Shown: positions 33,656 to 44,489 of the stretch, one piece after another
How the letters are laid out: each line of letters begins with the position of its first letter
Numbering within the stretch: position 1 is the stretch's first letter
Assembly: GCA_022559845.1 (NCBI GenBank)
Contig: CM040117.1
Coordinates: forward strand, 144,154,732-144,218,731
Direction: 5' to 3'
Length of the DNA: 64,000 nucleotides
Source: Amorphophallus konjac
Lineage: Eukaryota; Streptophyta; Magnoliopsida; Alismatales; Araceae
Program-made: the position numbers and the translations under genes
The notes under the pieces: generated by a model
Databases searched by the model: none
Seen by the model: the letters and a program-made list of their open reading frames with translations, nothing else
Told to the model about the DNA's origin: nothing

Positions 33656-36600
33656 ATGGCCTCTCTCCTCTTCCTTTCCATCACCCTCTTCCTCACTCTC
33701 TCGGGATTTCTCTCCCTCGCGATGGCGGTGGATGGCGACGGCGACGAGCGGCGGCGGTCGGAGGCGGTTGCTCCGGGGGAAGAAGCCGGGACGATGGACT
33801 TCTCGGCGGATGATCTCGCCCTCGTGCTCGTGGAGGAGAGCGAGAGTGGTTCCGACGGCGAGCGTGGAGCCGACGAGCCGGAAGGGCCGCGCCCGGCGAG
33901 AAGGCGTCGTGACTCGGAGGTAGGTCCTTTTTCATTGTATAGCACGGGGGAATGGGGGTTAAGGGCTTCCACAGCGGCGGGGATGGCGCTTCGCCGTCGT
34001 CGGAGGAGATGACGCAATGACGGTCCTCAAAGGACCGCAAAATAGACCCAACACGGCCCAGGAGTGGCCGTTGACCATAACGTGGCAACCCTAGGCATTC
34101 AGAACAATGCGGTCCCCATTTGACCGTTCAAAGTAGAACCGCGGCCCTGGGAGGGCCGTTGAATAGGAATAGCGGCTCAGGAATGGCCGTGTTATTCAAA
34201 ACATCATCAGATAGGACGGTCCATGGAGGGCCGTCATAGCAACAAAACGGCCAGGGGAAGGCCGTTGAACAACTAAGATGAGGAACATCACAGGGTAACC
34301 CCCCCTTTCTTTGTTATTAAGAAATATGAAACTAATGAGATGAATGAATGAATGCAGGGAAAGCGTCGGACCCGTATCTCCTGGCTGCAGGTTCGGTCAG
34401 TGTATCTTGCACTGCCGGATTTTCAGCATGAGAGGCTGGCTGCTATGGGGTTCGCCCCATTCCTCAGTGTTGAGGTGTGTCGCTTTGACACACCTCTTCT
34501 TTATGCCCTGCACGACCGCTGGGATCCGGCGAGTCGCACGTTCCTCTTCCCGTGGGGTCACATGGTCCCCACGCTAGAGGACGTGGCTAGGCTTACTGGT
34601 TTGCAGGTGCATGGTCTGCCGGTGACTGGGATCTCCTTTCCTGATTACCGCGGCATGGCCGAGAGGACGTTGGGGCTCGCGCTCCAGACGACACGTCGGC
34701 AGACCACGCTTCTTCCGTGGGCAGCTCTCCAGGACAGCCTGGGGTTGCGACGGACGGGACTTGCGGTGGGCGAGCGTCCAGAGGAGCACTTGGACTGACT
34801 GGTGACACGCGTGCGGCCTCGAGTAGCAGCAGGACCGGGTGCAGAGGCGGACACGGTTCTTCGGCGGTTCCTGATGTTCTTGTTCGGGCGGCTTCTCTTC
34901 TCTACGCGTGCGGACGTCATCCACTGCCGACTTCTTCCGTTCCTCGAGGACCTAGAGCACGTGGGAGACTACGCGTGGGGTGCCGGTGTGCTCGCCTTCC
35001 TTTTTGAGAGCCTCAGCTCGACGTCCCGACGGACGATGTTGGGGGGCTTCTCTCCCCTTCTCCAGGTACGACTCTGACTCAGAACTCATGCAATTTCCTA
35101 GGACCTGTACTCTAGATGCTGACGACTTGTGCGTGATGCAGGCATGGGCTTACGTGCGGCTGCCTATGCTGCGCAGGGGACTAGAGATCCGCCCTGGACT
35201 CTTCCCTCTTCTACGACGGTGGGCGCCAGCTCGTGGGTCGGGGACCCTGACACGGCAGGTGCGCGACCTGCAGGATGACGTTGACACGCTTCCGTACTCC
35301 TCAGTACGACTTCTAAACCTTTAGCCTTTATTTGGAAAATGCTTGTTTTATATGATGTTGATGTGATTGCTGATGTATGCAGGTGCAGTGGACTCCTTAT
35401 GCACACGAGGACGTGACAGAGCAGCCGTGGGTGGTGAGAGCTCTCACCTTCTCCGGACGTGATGTGTGGTTACACTGCATGAATGTAGTGGAGCCCCTTT
35501 ACTCCCGGCTGGTGATGAGGACGACCGGCGTCTCTCAGCCCGTGGTAGACTTCCCGGCGCAGGAGAGCGCGAGGGAGAGGGTGACGCGGAGCACCCGAGG
35601 GCTGACTCAGCAGTGCGATTGGGCGGCGCGGAACGCCGAGCAGGTTGCCGACTGGCAGGCAGGTGGGCGTGTGGTGACTGCTCGTGCTGACAGTGATGCG
35701 GCGTACGTGACTGCGTACGTCAGGCATTATGGAGACCGCGTGTTCCGAGGATCACGCCGACCTGTACAATTCTAAACTCAGACTTAATCTACATGCTTTA
35801 TGATCTCTATATGCTGTACTGACTTCCTTTCGACATGCAGATCGACCCTGAGGGACGCTTAGCGGAGCTGCAGGGGCTCCTTCATGCCACCATCCAGGAG
35901 AGGGATGAGGCTCGCCGAGCCCTCGAGTTACTGGTATGTTCCTAAACTCTGGACTCTTACATTTCTATATGATGTTTATGCATGTGACTGTCCTGGGATA
36001 TTTGGGTGCAGCGAGCTGAGGCTGCTCAGAGGCGTGGAGCGGAGGCTCCTTCTTCTTCTTCTGTTGAGACACCGGCCGACCGAGCAGCCCGGGATGCCGA
36101 GTTCCAGCGGATGGTGGAGCGGGCCGAGGCAGCGGAGAGCGAGCTTGCCGTGCGGGTACACTTCTGACGCTTTCCTTTGTTTATTTGTGCATGATATGAA
36201 TGGAATGTGCTAATGCTTGATGCATGCAGGTGGACGACGTGAGGGTTGCTATGGAGGAGGCTACCCGTGCCAGAGAGGAGGTGGCCCACCTACGGGCTGA
36301 GTTGGTGCAGGTTGAGGCTCGGGCCCAGGAGGCGACTGTGAGCGCCCAGAGGTCGGTGTCTCGAGCCAGGGCGGAGTTAGCCGAGGCTCAGGAGGAGGTG
36401 AGGCGGCTCCAGTCGGTAGAGGCTGCCGAGTTCCGGGAGCGGGTGAGAGGACTTCATCCTGTGCTGACTGCCGAGCTGGAGCAGTTACAGGCAGAGCTGG
36501 AGCGAGAGCGAGCAGCGTCTCAGGAGCGAGAGGTGCTGCGGCTCGTGGCTGAGAGGGAGGCGGGCCATTTGCGTGAGCAGCTTGCGCGAGCTCAGCCGGC

Positions 36601-36979
36601 CGACGCTCTTGAGACAGGACTTCTCCGGGCGGAGGGGGAGCGCTACCGAGCGGAGGTGGAGCGCTATCGAGAGGAGGTGGAGCGCCACCGAGTGACGATA
36701 GCGGAGCTGGAGCCTTTCAGGACCGAGGCCCTTGTGCTGCGGGGCCAGGTTCAGGGTATGACGATGAGCCGTTCGAGGAGCCGATCGGTCGTACCGAGTG
36801 GCAGCCAGGCTACTCACACCTCGGTAGGACGTTACATGGCGAGTTCCTCTCAGCGGGAGAGGAACGAGAGTGATGAGCGACGACGACGTCGCGATGCTGC
36901 TGAGACTTCTTCGATGGCCCCGCCATCGAAGAGACAGGAGGGAGGTGGAGACAGTGACAGGCCAGAGGGTGAGGCTTGA
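33656..36979 (+). pseudogene. Antisense plant-mobile-domain and coiled-coil gene, seven exons, one in-frame stop
   Basis: Exons: 33656-33919, 34358-35065, 35142-35303, 35383-35763, 35841-35933, 36012-36155, 36230-36979. Every exon is a multiple of three, every intron is GT-AG and phase 0, and introns 2-6 are 74-79 bp, which strongly supports the model (833 codons). Exon 1 starts with a hydrophobic, signal-like MASLLFLSITLFLTLSG, unless translation begins at MAVDGDG (33722), then an acidic stretch. Exon 2 has the plant mobile domain pattern (ALHDRWDPASRTFLFPWGH, TLEDVARLTGL). Exons 5-7 encode a long Glu/Arg-rich coiled coil and an Arg-rich tail. A TGA at 34796-34798 truncates the protein in exon 2. 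Host PMD proteins (MAIN/MAIL1) act in gene and transposon silencing; the role here is unknown. Confidence 0.78.
34019..34266. repeat. Array of seven dyads inside intron 1 of the antisense PMD gene
   Basis: Units start at 34019, 34052, 34108, 34140, 34171, 34215 and 34246, most 31-33 bp apart, with arms such as GACGGTC-N7-GGCCGTC. The array fills over half of the 438-bp intron (33920-34357), which is far longer than the other introns of the gene. Confidence 0.92.
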
Positions 36980-37149
36980 TTTTGTACTTTTTCCCTCTTT
37001 TTTTATGAGATTTTTATGTTTTTTTTTTTTTGGGATGATGATATGTATATATGTTGTACCCCTTTTTAATTTTTGTATGGATGTATGAATGTATGCAAAT
37101 GGATGAGTGTATGTATGAATGACAATGGGTGAGGGAGGCGATGACAGAC

Positions 37150-37457
37150 TCGGGTGAGCTGCGTGAGAGGTAGCGAGGTATGCCGACTCAGGGTGAGCGA
37201 CGCGAGCGGGGGTGAGGCACGCCGACTCAGGGAGAGTGACGCGAGCGGAGGTGAGGCACGCCGACTCAGGGCGAGTGACGCGAGCGGAGGTGAGGCACGC
37301 CGACTCGAGTTGAGCGACGCGAGCGGAGGTGAGGCACGCCGACTCGAGGTGAGTGACGCGAACGGAGGTGAGGTACGCCGACTCGGGGTGAGTGACGCGA
37401 GCGGAGGTGAGGCACGCCGACTCGAGGTGAGTGACGCGAGCGGAGGTGAGGCACGCC
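37150..37457. repeat. 39-bp GC-rich tandem repeat, about eight units
   Basis: Units contain GACGCGAGCGGAGGTGAGGC and ACGCCGACTC with a few substitutions each. Because 39 is a multiple of three, both strands show long repetitive frames. Tat/Ogre 3' regions are known to be hypervariable and to give rise to satellite repeats. Confidence 0.92.
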
Positions 37458-37473
37458 CATGAGTTTAGAAAAC

Positions 37474-37702
37474 AACGGCCATGAAAAAACCGTTTTGGAA
37501 AGAATGACGGCCAAGACAGGGCCGTGGGTTGCTTAAGAATAACGGCGATGCCATAGCCGTTATGTAACATAACGGTCAAGGGAAAGCCGCTATTTGGCGC
37601 TGGCCGACTGAAGAACGACGGTCCATGGTAGACCGCAGACATGAGAATAGCGGTCTCCATTGGGCCGTGCTTAGATGAATGACGGTCTATCGTACGACCG
37701 CC
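37474..37702. repeat. Array of seven dyads upstream of the DUF7745-like gene
   Basis: Units start at 37474, 37506, 37541, 37571, 37617, 37649 and 37681; spacing is 30-35 bp apart from one 46-bp step. The array ends 110 bp before the TATA box at 37812. Confidence 0.92.
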
Positions 37703-37811
37703 AATCAGCACGATCTTAGAAGCCAAATTGAATTCCCTTAAGCCCATTCAATCCTGGTGTGCTCTCGTGCATCATGCGTTCCAGTGGAGCGAAACACGGG
37801 ATGAGACCTCC

Positions 37812-37819
37812 TATAAGTA
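37812..37819 (+). promoter_or_regulatory. TATA box of the antisense DUF7745-like gene
   Basis: TATAAGTA lies 71 bp before the ATG at 37883 and is followed by CCTCTTCTTCTCCTTCTT, a CT-rich start region like that of the PMD gene. Confidence 0.6.
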
Positions 37820-37882
37820 AGGGAACCCAACCTCTTCTTCTCCTTCTTAAGTTTCTTCCCTCTAAATCACCACCAAATCATC

Positions 37883-39329
37883 ATGAAGAGGAGTTTTGGT
37901 GAGCATTCTTTGGGTGAGGGAGACCATTCAGGCCCTAAGGCTGCGAGGAAGGAGCGAGAGGAGATTGCGCATTTGGGTTCTATTCCTCGACATCTCAGTT
38001 CAAATCCTTCTAGAGAGGTATGTTTAAATCACTTCAAACTTGGTTCATTTGATTCTGTTCGTCTAATATCTCTTTCTTTCTGCATTACTTTCCTCGTTTT
38101 CTCCTTTTTAGCTCCTTCCTGGCTCTCGCCGATACTCTTCTCTTAAGTGGGTGGCTCCCATGGTTCGTGCCTTGCCCCTAGGGGTAACCCACATCCTTAA
38201 TTCTTGGCACTTACAATCCTTGCTGTTCTTAGGTCGTAACTTCCAAAAGATTTCCTTTGACTGGCACAGCATTTCAGCCCTTATAGAAATGTGGCACCCA
38301 CAGACCCACACTTTTATCTTTCCATCCTTTGAGGCCACCGTCCTTTTAGAGGAAGTAGAGGCTTATCTGTCTCTCCCTAAGTCTAGGGTTGGGGAGGAGG
38401 ATCTAGTGTGTCACACAGTTGCCCCTATAGATCCAGTTGCCATTTTTAGCGAATTCATAGAAGACCCAAGTGAGATCAAGACCTTTGTGGGAGCCCGTCA
38501 TATTCACCTTCTTCCTCTCAGCCAGTGGGTGGTGGCACATTGTAAGAACAAATGCGGGTGGCATGAGGCTATTGCCAAGGCTGCATCCATTTGCTTGTGT
38601 GGTGCTATCCTCTTTCCGTCAGCCGACCACGTGCTAGATCTTCCCATCCTTAGCACCATCAGTGGTTTATGGAGAGGGCTTTCTATTTCCCAGGCTATCT
38701 TAGCCTATTTTTATGAAGGGCTTAGCTCTGCTGCCTTGAGTGGTCCACTGTTTGGTTCTATGATTCTCTTAGAGTGTTGGGTGGGCGTGAGACTGAAGTT
38801 TATCCCTAGGGCAAGCATAGAGACTGAGAGTAGGATCTTCGGGAGCCATCCACTTTCCTTTATCGGTGGCGGGTTTGGTTTCTCTTCGCAGGTGGAGTGC
38901 CGTACGGGGGATATGCGGACCAGAGAAGAATGGCGCAGGTACCTGAGTCGGCTACCCGTGGAGAGGTTCGTGATGCGGCCTAACTTCTTGGTGACTACGG
39001 AGGTCAGACTGCTCAGAGGACAGGGTCTGGATTTGAGGCTAGTGAGTGATACCGTACTGGCCGTGTATTATCCACACAGGTGCCATTTGCAGGTCGGTGT
39101 ACCGCGGACCTTGCTTCCTCCGTTGTCGCACTTCCCTTCTCTTCAGGCTAGACAGATTGGCACTGAGCACGATGAGCAGAGTGTGAGGAGTGCACTAGCG
39201 ATGTGGGGAATCAGCAAGGTGCGTGCCTTGCCAGCAGAGGTGGAAGAGGCGACCGAGACTCGCCAGGCGTATATCAGAGAACTGAGAGAGATGTGCCCCT
39301 GCGGGAATGCCCAGCGGAGGATTGAGTGA
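37883..39329 (+). CDS. Antisense DUF7745-like (plant-mobile-domain-related) protein, two exons
   Basis: Exon 1 is 37883-38017 (45 codons) and exon 2 is 38112-39329 (405 codons and stop). The 94-bp intron is GTATGT...TTTTTAG, phase 0. Without the intron no ATG-started frame covers the conserved start LPGSRRYSSLKWVAP. The 450-residue protein is intact. Exon 1 is basic. Exon 2 has the pattern of the plant-specific domain DUF7745 found near Tat elements (HWH- or WH-type start, ALIEMWHPQTHTFIFP, LLEEVEAYLSLP, ICLCGAILFP), which is itself reminiscent of the plant mobile domain. Enzyme motifs are not visible. The gene lies opposite to pol and upstream of the element's 3' LTR. The family name is from memory of motifs; the function is unknown. 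Confidence 0.72.
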
Positions 39330-40613
39330 TTGTACTTTCCCTTCCTTTTTATGATGCTTGATAAGTGAGAGTGCCTTGTTTGAGAGCGAGAATTGTTTGT
39401 ATCAGGAATAAAAGTTGGAGTGACTGATTTTGCCCCTTGCAGTTGTTCTGTTGTTACTTCGTCTTCTTGCTCCATCGTCCTGCACACTATTAGCAATGAA
39501 ACAGGTTAAATCTGTTTTAGGCTTAGCCCCTTGCCTTGTGACAAGTGCGGAGGTAACCAGTGCTTGATTTTTGGTCAAGGGGCAAGCCTTATTAAATAAG
39601 CGAAGGAAAAGAGAAATGATAACAATGCAATGCATGCATGCCATGAATGCAAGTCATGAATATTTTTGGATTTTTTTTTTTAATGTTTGGATTTTGAAAT
39701 ATCCAATGTTTTTGGGTTTTAAGTTTTAAGTTTTTTTTTAAAAGATATTTGTTGTTTTTTTGGATTTTGAAATATTTGATTTTTTTTGAATTTTGAAATA
39801 TTTGATTTTTTTTTTTTGAAATATTTGTTGTTTTTGGATTTTGAAATATTTGATTTTTTTTTTTGATTTTGAAATATTTGTTGTTTTTGGATTTTGAAAT
39901 ATTTGATTTTTTTTTTTTTTGAAATATTTGATTTTTTTTTTTGTTTTTTTTTATTTTTTTTTGGAAAACCGATGCTTCCGTAACAAGACATGCCTCCCTC
40001 GTAACCTGAGGATTCCTCCTGAGATTGGCGTGTGATTGAAGGGACCCTCCTGGTCCGAACTTATATTTGCCTGACGGTGTTCTGCCAGGGCCACCCCCAG
40101 GGTACTCAGCTTTGTCCTGAAAAGAAAAAAAGAATACGGAGACAAGCTTACACCCGTCATGTGAGGTTTTAAGACTTGAATTCTTTCCTGGGTACCCCTC
40201 AAAGCTTCGGTCTGTTGCGCCGGGGTTTTGTGTTCGTCATCGAACCTTAAGCTACCACAGTTGTTCCAAATATTTTCATTTATTCATTTTCCTTTTTGTT
40301 CTTTTCCTCTCTTTTTTCTTTCTTTTTCTTGTGGCTTCAGGTCATAACGAACTGCCCCTATTTGAGACTTATCTCGTATTAGGGTACCCAGGTCAGGCAT
40401 CGCCTCCTTATTTACTCCTCATTCTTGGGTTCAGCCGAAGCAAGAAACGTACAGGGACTACAACTTTCCTCCAGAGTGTGGCCCCGGGAAACGGTGTTTG
40501 GCGGAACTGGGGACAGGACCAAAGGGTCGTGTTTGTGTGTTCAGCTTCTCTCAGTGATTCTTATGAACAGGGGAGGCTTGCATTGCTAGGGAAGCACGTG
40601 GTTAGACTCTTTT
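39330..40613. other. Spacer between the antisense gene and the end of pol, with a T-rich block
   Basis: At 39660-39962 a low-complexity block repeats TTTTGAAATATTTGATTTTT with variable T runs (A-rich on the element strand). The remaining 650 bp up to the pol stop contains no credible ORF or named motif. Confidence 0.7.
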
Positions 40614-43600
40614 TTAGGGATAGAAGCGTTTGAGATATAACCCGTTCCACGGATTTGCCAGTTCTTCTCCTTCTGAGTTTGTCAACCGATAGGCATTACC
40701 TGGATAGACTTCCTTGATGACGAACGGCCCTTCCCAGTTTGGCTGCAACTTAGCCCTTGGACCACCTGTTCGGATGAATTTCCTTTTCAAAACCATATTA
40801 CCTATTTCAAACTTTCTTTCGATTACCTTCTTTTGAAAATGACGTGAGACCCGCTTTTGATAAACAGAAGCGTGATTGGCCGTATTTAACCTCTTCTCAT
40901 CTAATAGTTCCAGCTGCGCTAGTAACGCCTCTCGACGCTCGTCGAGATTAAGTTCCTTATCTAGCTGCACTCTTAGGGAAGGGATGAGAATCTCATACGG
41001 GAGTACCGCCTCCATCCCATAGGTGAGGGCGAAGGGAGTCTGCCCTGTAGGAGTTCGGACAGAGGTGCGATAAGCCCATAGAGCGTCTATCAATTTATCA
41101 GCCCAATCAGCGTGCCGGTGGGATTCACACGTTTTCTTGATGATTTTAAGAAGGGTTTTATTGGTGGCTTCGGCTTGACCGTTGCCTTGTGGATAATATG
41201 GCGATGAATGATGCAATGCAATACCAAATTTCTTACAGAGGTCCTGGAGTTCTTGAGACACAAATTGTGGCCCATTGTCGGTGACAATGTCGCTTGGTAC
41301 CCCGAACCGCGAGATGATGTTCTTTGTGATGAAGCGGCAAACTGTGGTAGCTTTGATCTCTGCATAGGCTTCAGCTTCCGCCCACTTCGTGAAATACTCT
41401 GTAGCGGTGAGGATGAAGGATTTCTGTTTTACTTGGGCGTTAGGGTCACCTAACGGACCGACAATATCAAAGGCCCACATGGAGAAAGGCCATGGGGCGG
41501 ATAGTGGGCGAAGAGATGAAGCAGGGGCGTGGATTCTGTCAGCATGGAGCTGGCACTGAAGGCACCTACGGACGTAGGTAGAGCAATCTTCCTCTAGGGT
41601 TGGCCAGTAGTAGCCCTGCCTAAGGATCTTCTTAGCCAATGCCTGTCCATTCACGTGACCTCCACATTCACCGGAGTGAGCAGCTTCCACTACTTTCCAA
41701 GCTTCATCGTCATCTAAACACCGCATCAGAACTCCATTGAGAGCGCGCCTGTACAATTCTCCTGCAACGATTGTATACCTCGAGGCGACTCTTCTGATGG
41801 CTTTTCTTTGTGTCGCATTGGCTTCCTCCGGGAGAGAACCATCCCGACAATATTGCTCAATCTCATGGAACCATGGCAACTCATCTTCGTCCAAGATTTC
41901 TTCCAATTCTGCCAAGGATACTTCCTTAACCTCTTCTTTAGCCGCTTTCTCTTCCATAATCTTCCTAAGGTTAGCAAACCAAGGATCTTGCAGAGAGGGA
42001 GCGTCCATCCGTTGGACCACAATGGTCTCAGTGGAACGACTAAGGGAGAAGGATAAAGAGGAAGCGAGAGATGCTAATGAATCAGCAAGAATATTTTGAG
42101 ATCGGGGAACATGAACGTAGATGAGTTTGCTAAATTGTCTAGCCAAGAGTGTGACCAAATCTTGATATGGCTTTAGTTTGGGGTCACGGGTGCGATAAGT
42201 TGACAGAACTTGACGCAGCACCAATTGAGAATCTCCCATGATGTTGAGGTATCGTGCGCCTAAGAGATAGGCGTGCTTTAGTCCAGCTAGGAGAGCCTCA
42301 TACTCGGCTATGTTGTTGGTGGCAGAGAAAGAGAGCTGGTAGGCAAAAGGGACGGTGATACCTTCGGGAGTAAGGAGGACAGCGCCGATGCCACGGCCCT
42401 GGGAATTGAGCGCACCATCGAAATGTAGAGACCAAAAGGGAGGCGGATGAGAGATAACTGCAAGGTGTTCATCAGGGAATTCGTCCTGGATTGAATCAGT
42501 GTAGGGGATAGGAGAATGAGCAAGATGCTCAGCAATAGCATACCCCTTGATGGCCTTCTGGACGACGAAGGTGATATCAAATTGAGAGAGAAAGCTCTGC
42601 CAGCGAGCTAATCGACTAGAGAGGACGGGTTTCTCGAGGAGGTAGCGGATTGGGTTCATTCTAGAGATCAACCTTACCTCATGGGCTAGGAAATAGTGTT
42701 TTAACTTCTGAACTACCCATACCAATGCTGCACTTGTCTTCTCCATGGCAGTGTACCGGGATTCGGCAGAATTGAACAATCGGGAGAGATAATATGCTGC
42801 CCTCTCTCTTCCTTCATCATCCACTTGTGCCAGGACAGCACCTAGGGAATCCTCAGCGACAGAAATGTATAGGATCAAAGGCTTTCCGGGGACAGGAGGT
42901 TGCAAGACAGGAGGGTTGGACAGATAGACCTTAAGCTCCTCATAGGCCTTCTGACATTGTTCGTTCCATTTAAACTCGGCCCCCGCCTTTAATAAGTCGT
43001 AGAATGGGCGGCATCTTTGAGAGTGTTGAGATATGAATCTTCTAACGAACTGCAAACGCCCAATCAGACCACGAAGCTCCTTAAGATTCTTAGGCGGTGG
43101 CATTTCCATTACGGCCTTTGCCTTATTAGGATCAATCTGAATCCCTCGTTTGCTAACCATGAACCCAAGTAATTTCCCGGATGCGACTCCAAAGACACAT
43201 TTCTTAGGATTCATCTTCAATTGGTATTCCCTAGCCCTTTGCAACACTTTGGCTAAAATGGCGGGGTGTTCTTCTTTTGTCCTCGACTTCACCAGAATAT
43301 CATCCACATAGGCCTCCATGTAGACGTGCATCATGTCGTGGAAGATGGCCACCATTGCCCGTTGATAGGTAGCACCTGCGTTCTTCAATCCAAATGGCAT
43401 GACGACATAGCAGTAGGTGCCCCAAGGCGTGGTGAAGGAGGTTTTCTCTTGATCTTCTAGAGCAAGACGGATTTGGTTGTATCCTGAATACCCGTCCATG
43501 AACGAGAGAGCCTCAAACCCAGCGGTATTATCTACCAAAACATCGATGTGAGGAAGCGGGAAATCGTCTTTCGGACATGCTTTGTTTAAGTCCCTGAAAT

Positions 43601-44489
43601 CAATACAAATTCTGACTTTGCCATCTTTTTTTATTACCGGGACTATATTGGCCACCCACTGTGGATAAAGCACAACCCTGATGAATCTGGCCTTATGTAA
43701 TTTGTCCACCTCTTCTTTCATTCTCAAGGCCATATGTGGGTGGAATCTTCTGAGCTTTTGTTTAACAGGAATCGCCCCTGGCCTTAAGATTAACCTGTGT
43801 TCCACTAAAGCGGGGTCGAGACCCGGCATGTCCTCGTAGGACCAGGCAAAAGAATCGCTGTACTCTCTCAAAACCTTGATGAGCTCCTCTTCTACCTTAG
43901 GAGGGAGATCAGCTGCAATAGATATGGGCCTGGGATCCTCTTCGGTCCCTAAATTGATTTCTTTAGTGGGTTCATCCACTGCTGACGAGGGTTCGTCGAA
44001 TCTTCTCAATCCTTGTGCGTATAGGTCAGCAATGTCCTCCACATCACTTTCCTCATCATCCGCTGGGTCTTTCTCGTCTACAATTTCATACACTCCTAGT
44101 CCGTCATTGCTCCACACCCGGCCTTCTGAATCCTCATCCTCTTTCAAGGAGACGGTGGTGGCTATGAATTCTGGGCATCTGAGGAGGGCCTGGCATCTCA
44201 AGGCCAGATCCTGTAGGAACCTATCGGGAATGGAACGGGAGTGACATGCCAGTGGTGGCGTTGCAGAGGTGGATGGGCTATCTAAGGGGGAACATGCTTC
44301 TACCCTGACTGACTCGACTAACCTAGGAGACCTATCTACCCTAGGAGACAGAAAATCTAGTGGAGAAGGAGCAGGGGTTTGGTGCCCCTGGGGAGTGGAT
44401 GAGCAGAAGACAGCATAGTCTTCGATTGAAATGTAAGTTTGAAAGTTGACGTTTTTTTTTGGGTGTCTTCTACTACCAGAAGAGAGCAA
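40614..44489 (-). CDS. pol: Tat pol: RT, degenerate RNase H, archaeal-type RNase H, integrase
   Basis: The frame of 1291 codons is open. RT has CIDFRDLNKACP and AYVDDILVKS (about residue 396). The classical RNase H lacks its first Asp (LYISVAEDSLGAVLA where YTDAS is usual), consistent with a structural role. The second RNase H (about 688-820) shows FDGALNSQGRGIGAVL, NIAEYEALLAGL, GDSQLVLRQV and NILADSLA, supplying D-E-D-D residues. Integrase has an HHCC module (HSGECGGHVNG, RRCLQCQ, about 936-985) and a DDE core (FDIVGP, VTDNGPQF, GNGQAEATNK). The frame overlaps gag-protease by 133 bp and is in -1 register; the leftmost Met (44489) is probably not a start. Confidence 0.93.
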   Translation of the reverse strand: MLSSGSRRHPKKNVNFQTYISIEDYAVFCSSTPQGHQTPAPSPLDFLSPRVDRSPRLVESVRVEACSPLDSPSTSATPPLACHSRSIPDRFLQDLALRCQALLRCPEFIATTVSLKEDEDSEGRVWSNDGLGVYEIVDEKDPADDEESDVEDIADLYAQGLRRFDEPSSAVDEPTKEINLGTEEDPRPISIAADLPPKVEEELIKVLREYSDSFAWSYEDMPGLDPALVEHRLILRPGAIPVKQKLRRFHPHMALRMKEEVDKLHKARFIRVVLYPQWVANIVPVIKKDGKVRICIDFRDLNKACPKDDFPLPHIDVLVDNTAGFEALSFMDGYSGYNQIRLALEDQEKTSFTTPWGTYCYVVMPFGLKNAGATYQRAMVAIFHDMMHVYMEAYVDDILVKSRTKEEHPAILAKVLQRAREYQLKMNPKKCVFGVASGKLLGFMVSKRGIQIDPNKAKAVMEMPPPKNLKELRGLIGRLQFVRRFISQHSQRCRPFYDLLKAGAEFKWNEQCQKAYEELKVYLSNPPVLQPPVPGKPLILYISVAEDSLGAVLAQVDDEGRERAAYYLSRLFNSAESRYTAMEKTSAALVWVVQKLKHYFLAHEVRLISRMNPIRYLLEKPVLSSRLARWQSFLSQFDITFVVQKAIKGYAIAEHLAHSPIPYTDSIQDEFPDEHLAVISHPPPFWSLHFDGALNSQGRGIGAVLLTPEGITVPFAYQLSFSATNNIAEYEALLAGLKHAYLLGARYLNIMGDSQLVLRQVLSTYRTRDPKLKPYQDLVTLLARQFSKLIYVHVPRSQNILADSLASLASSLSFSLSRSTETIVVQRMDAPSLQDPWFANLRKIMEEKAAKEEVKEVSLAELEEILDEDELPWFHEIEQYCRDGSLPEEANATQRKAIRRVASRYTIVAGELYRRALNGVLMRCLDDDEAWKVVEAAHSGECGGHVNGQALAKKILRQGYYWPTLEEDCSTYVRRCLQCQLHADRIHAPASSLRPLSAPWPFSMWAFDIVGPLGDPNAQVKQKSFILTATEYFTKWAEAEAYAEIKATTVCRFITKNIISRFGVPSDIVTDNGPQFVSQELQDLCKKFGIALHHSSPYYPQGNGQAEATNKTLLKIIKKTCESHRHADWADKLIDALWAYRTSVRTPTGQTPFALTYGMEAVLPYEILIPSLRVQLDKELNLDERREALLAQLELLDEKRLNTANHASVYQKRVSRHFQKKVIERKFEIGNMVLKRKFIRTGGPRAKLQPNWEGPFVIKEVYPGNAYRLTNSEGEELANPWNGLYLKRFYP

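Larger units (their letters stand above)
36980..37882 (+). other. Interval between the two antisense genes
   Basis: It holds a poly-T-rich 3' flank, the 39-bp tandem array (37150-37457), a dyad array (37474-37702) and the TATA box of the next gene. The long reading frames across the tandem array are repeat artefacts. Confidence 0.7.

Noticed and set aside
36485..37747. Long - strand frame of 420 codons
   Set aside because: It is the reverse complement of the coiled-coil exon plus the 39-bp tandem array and dyads; its repeated LESACLTSARVT-like peptide comes from the tandem repeat.
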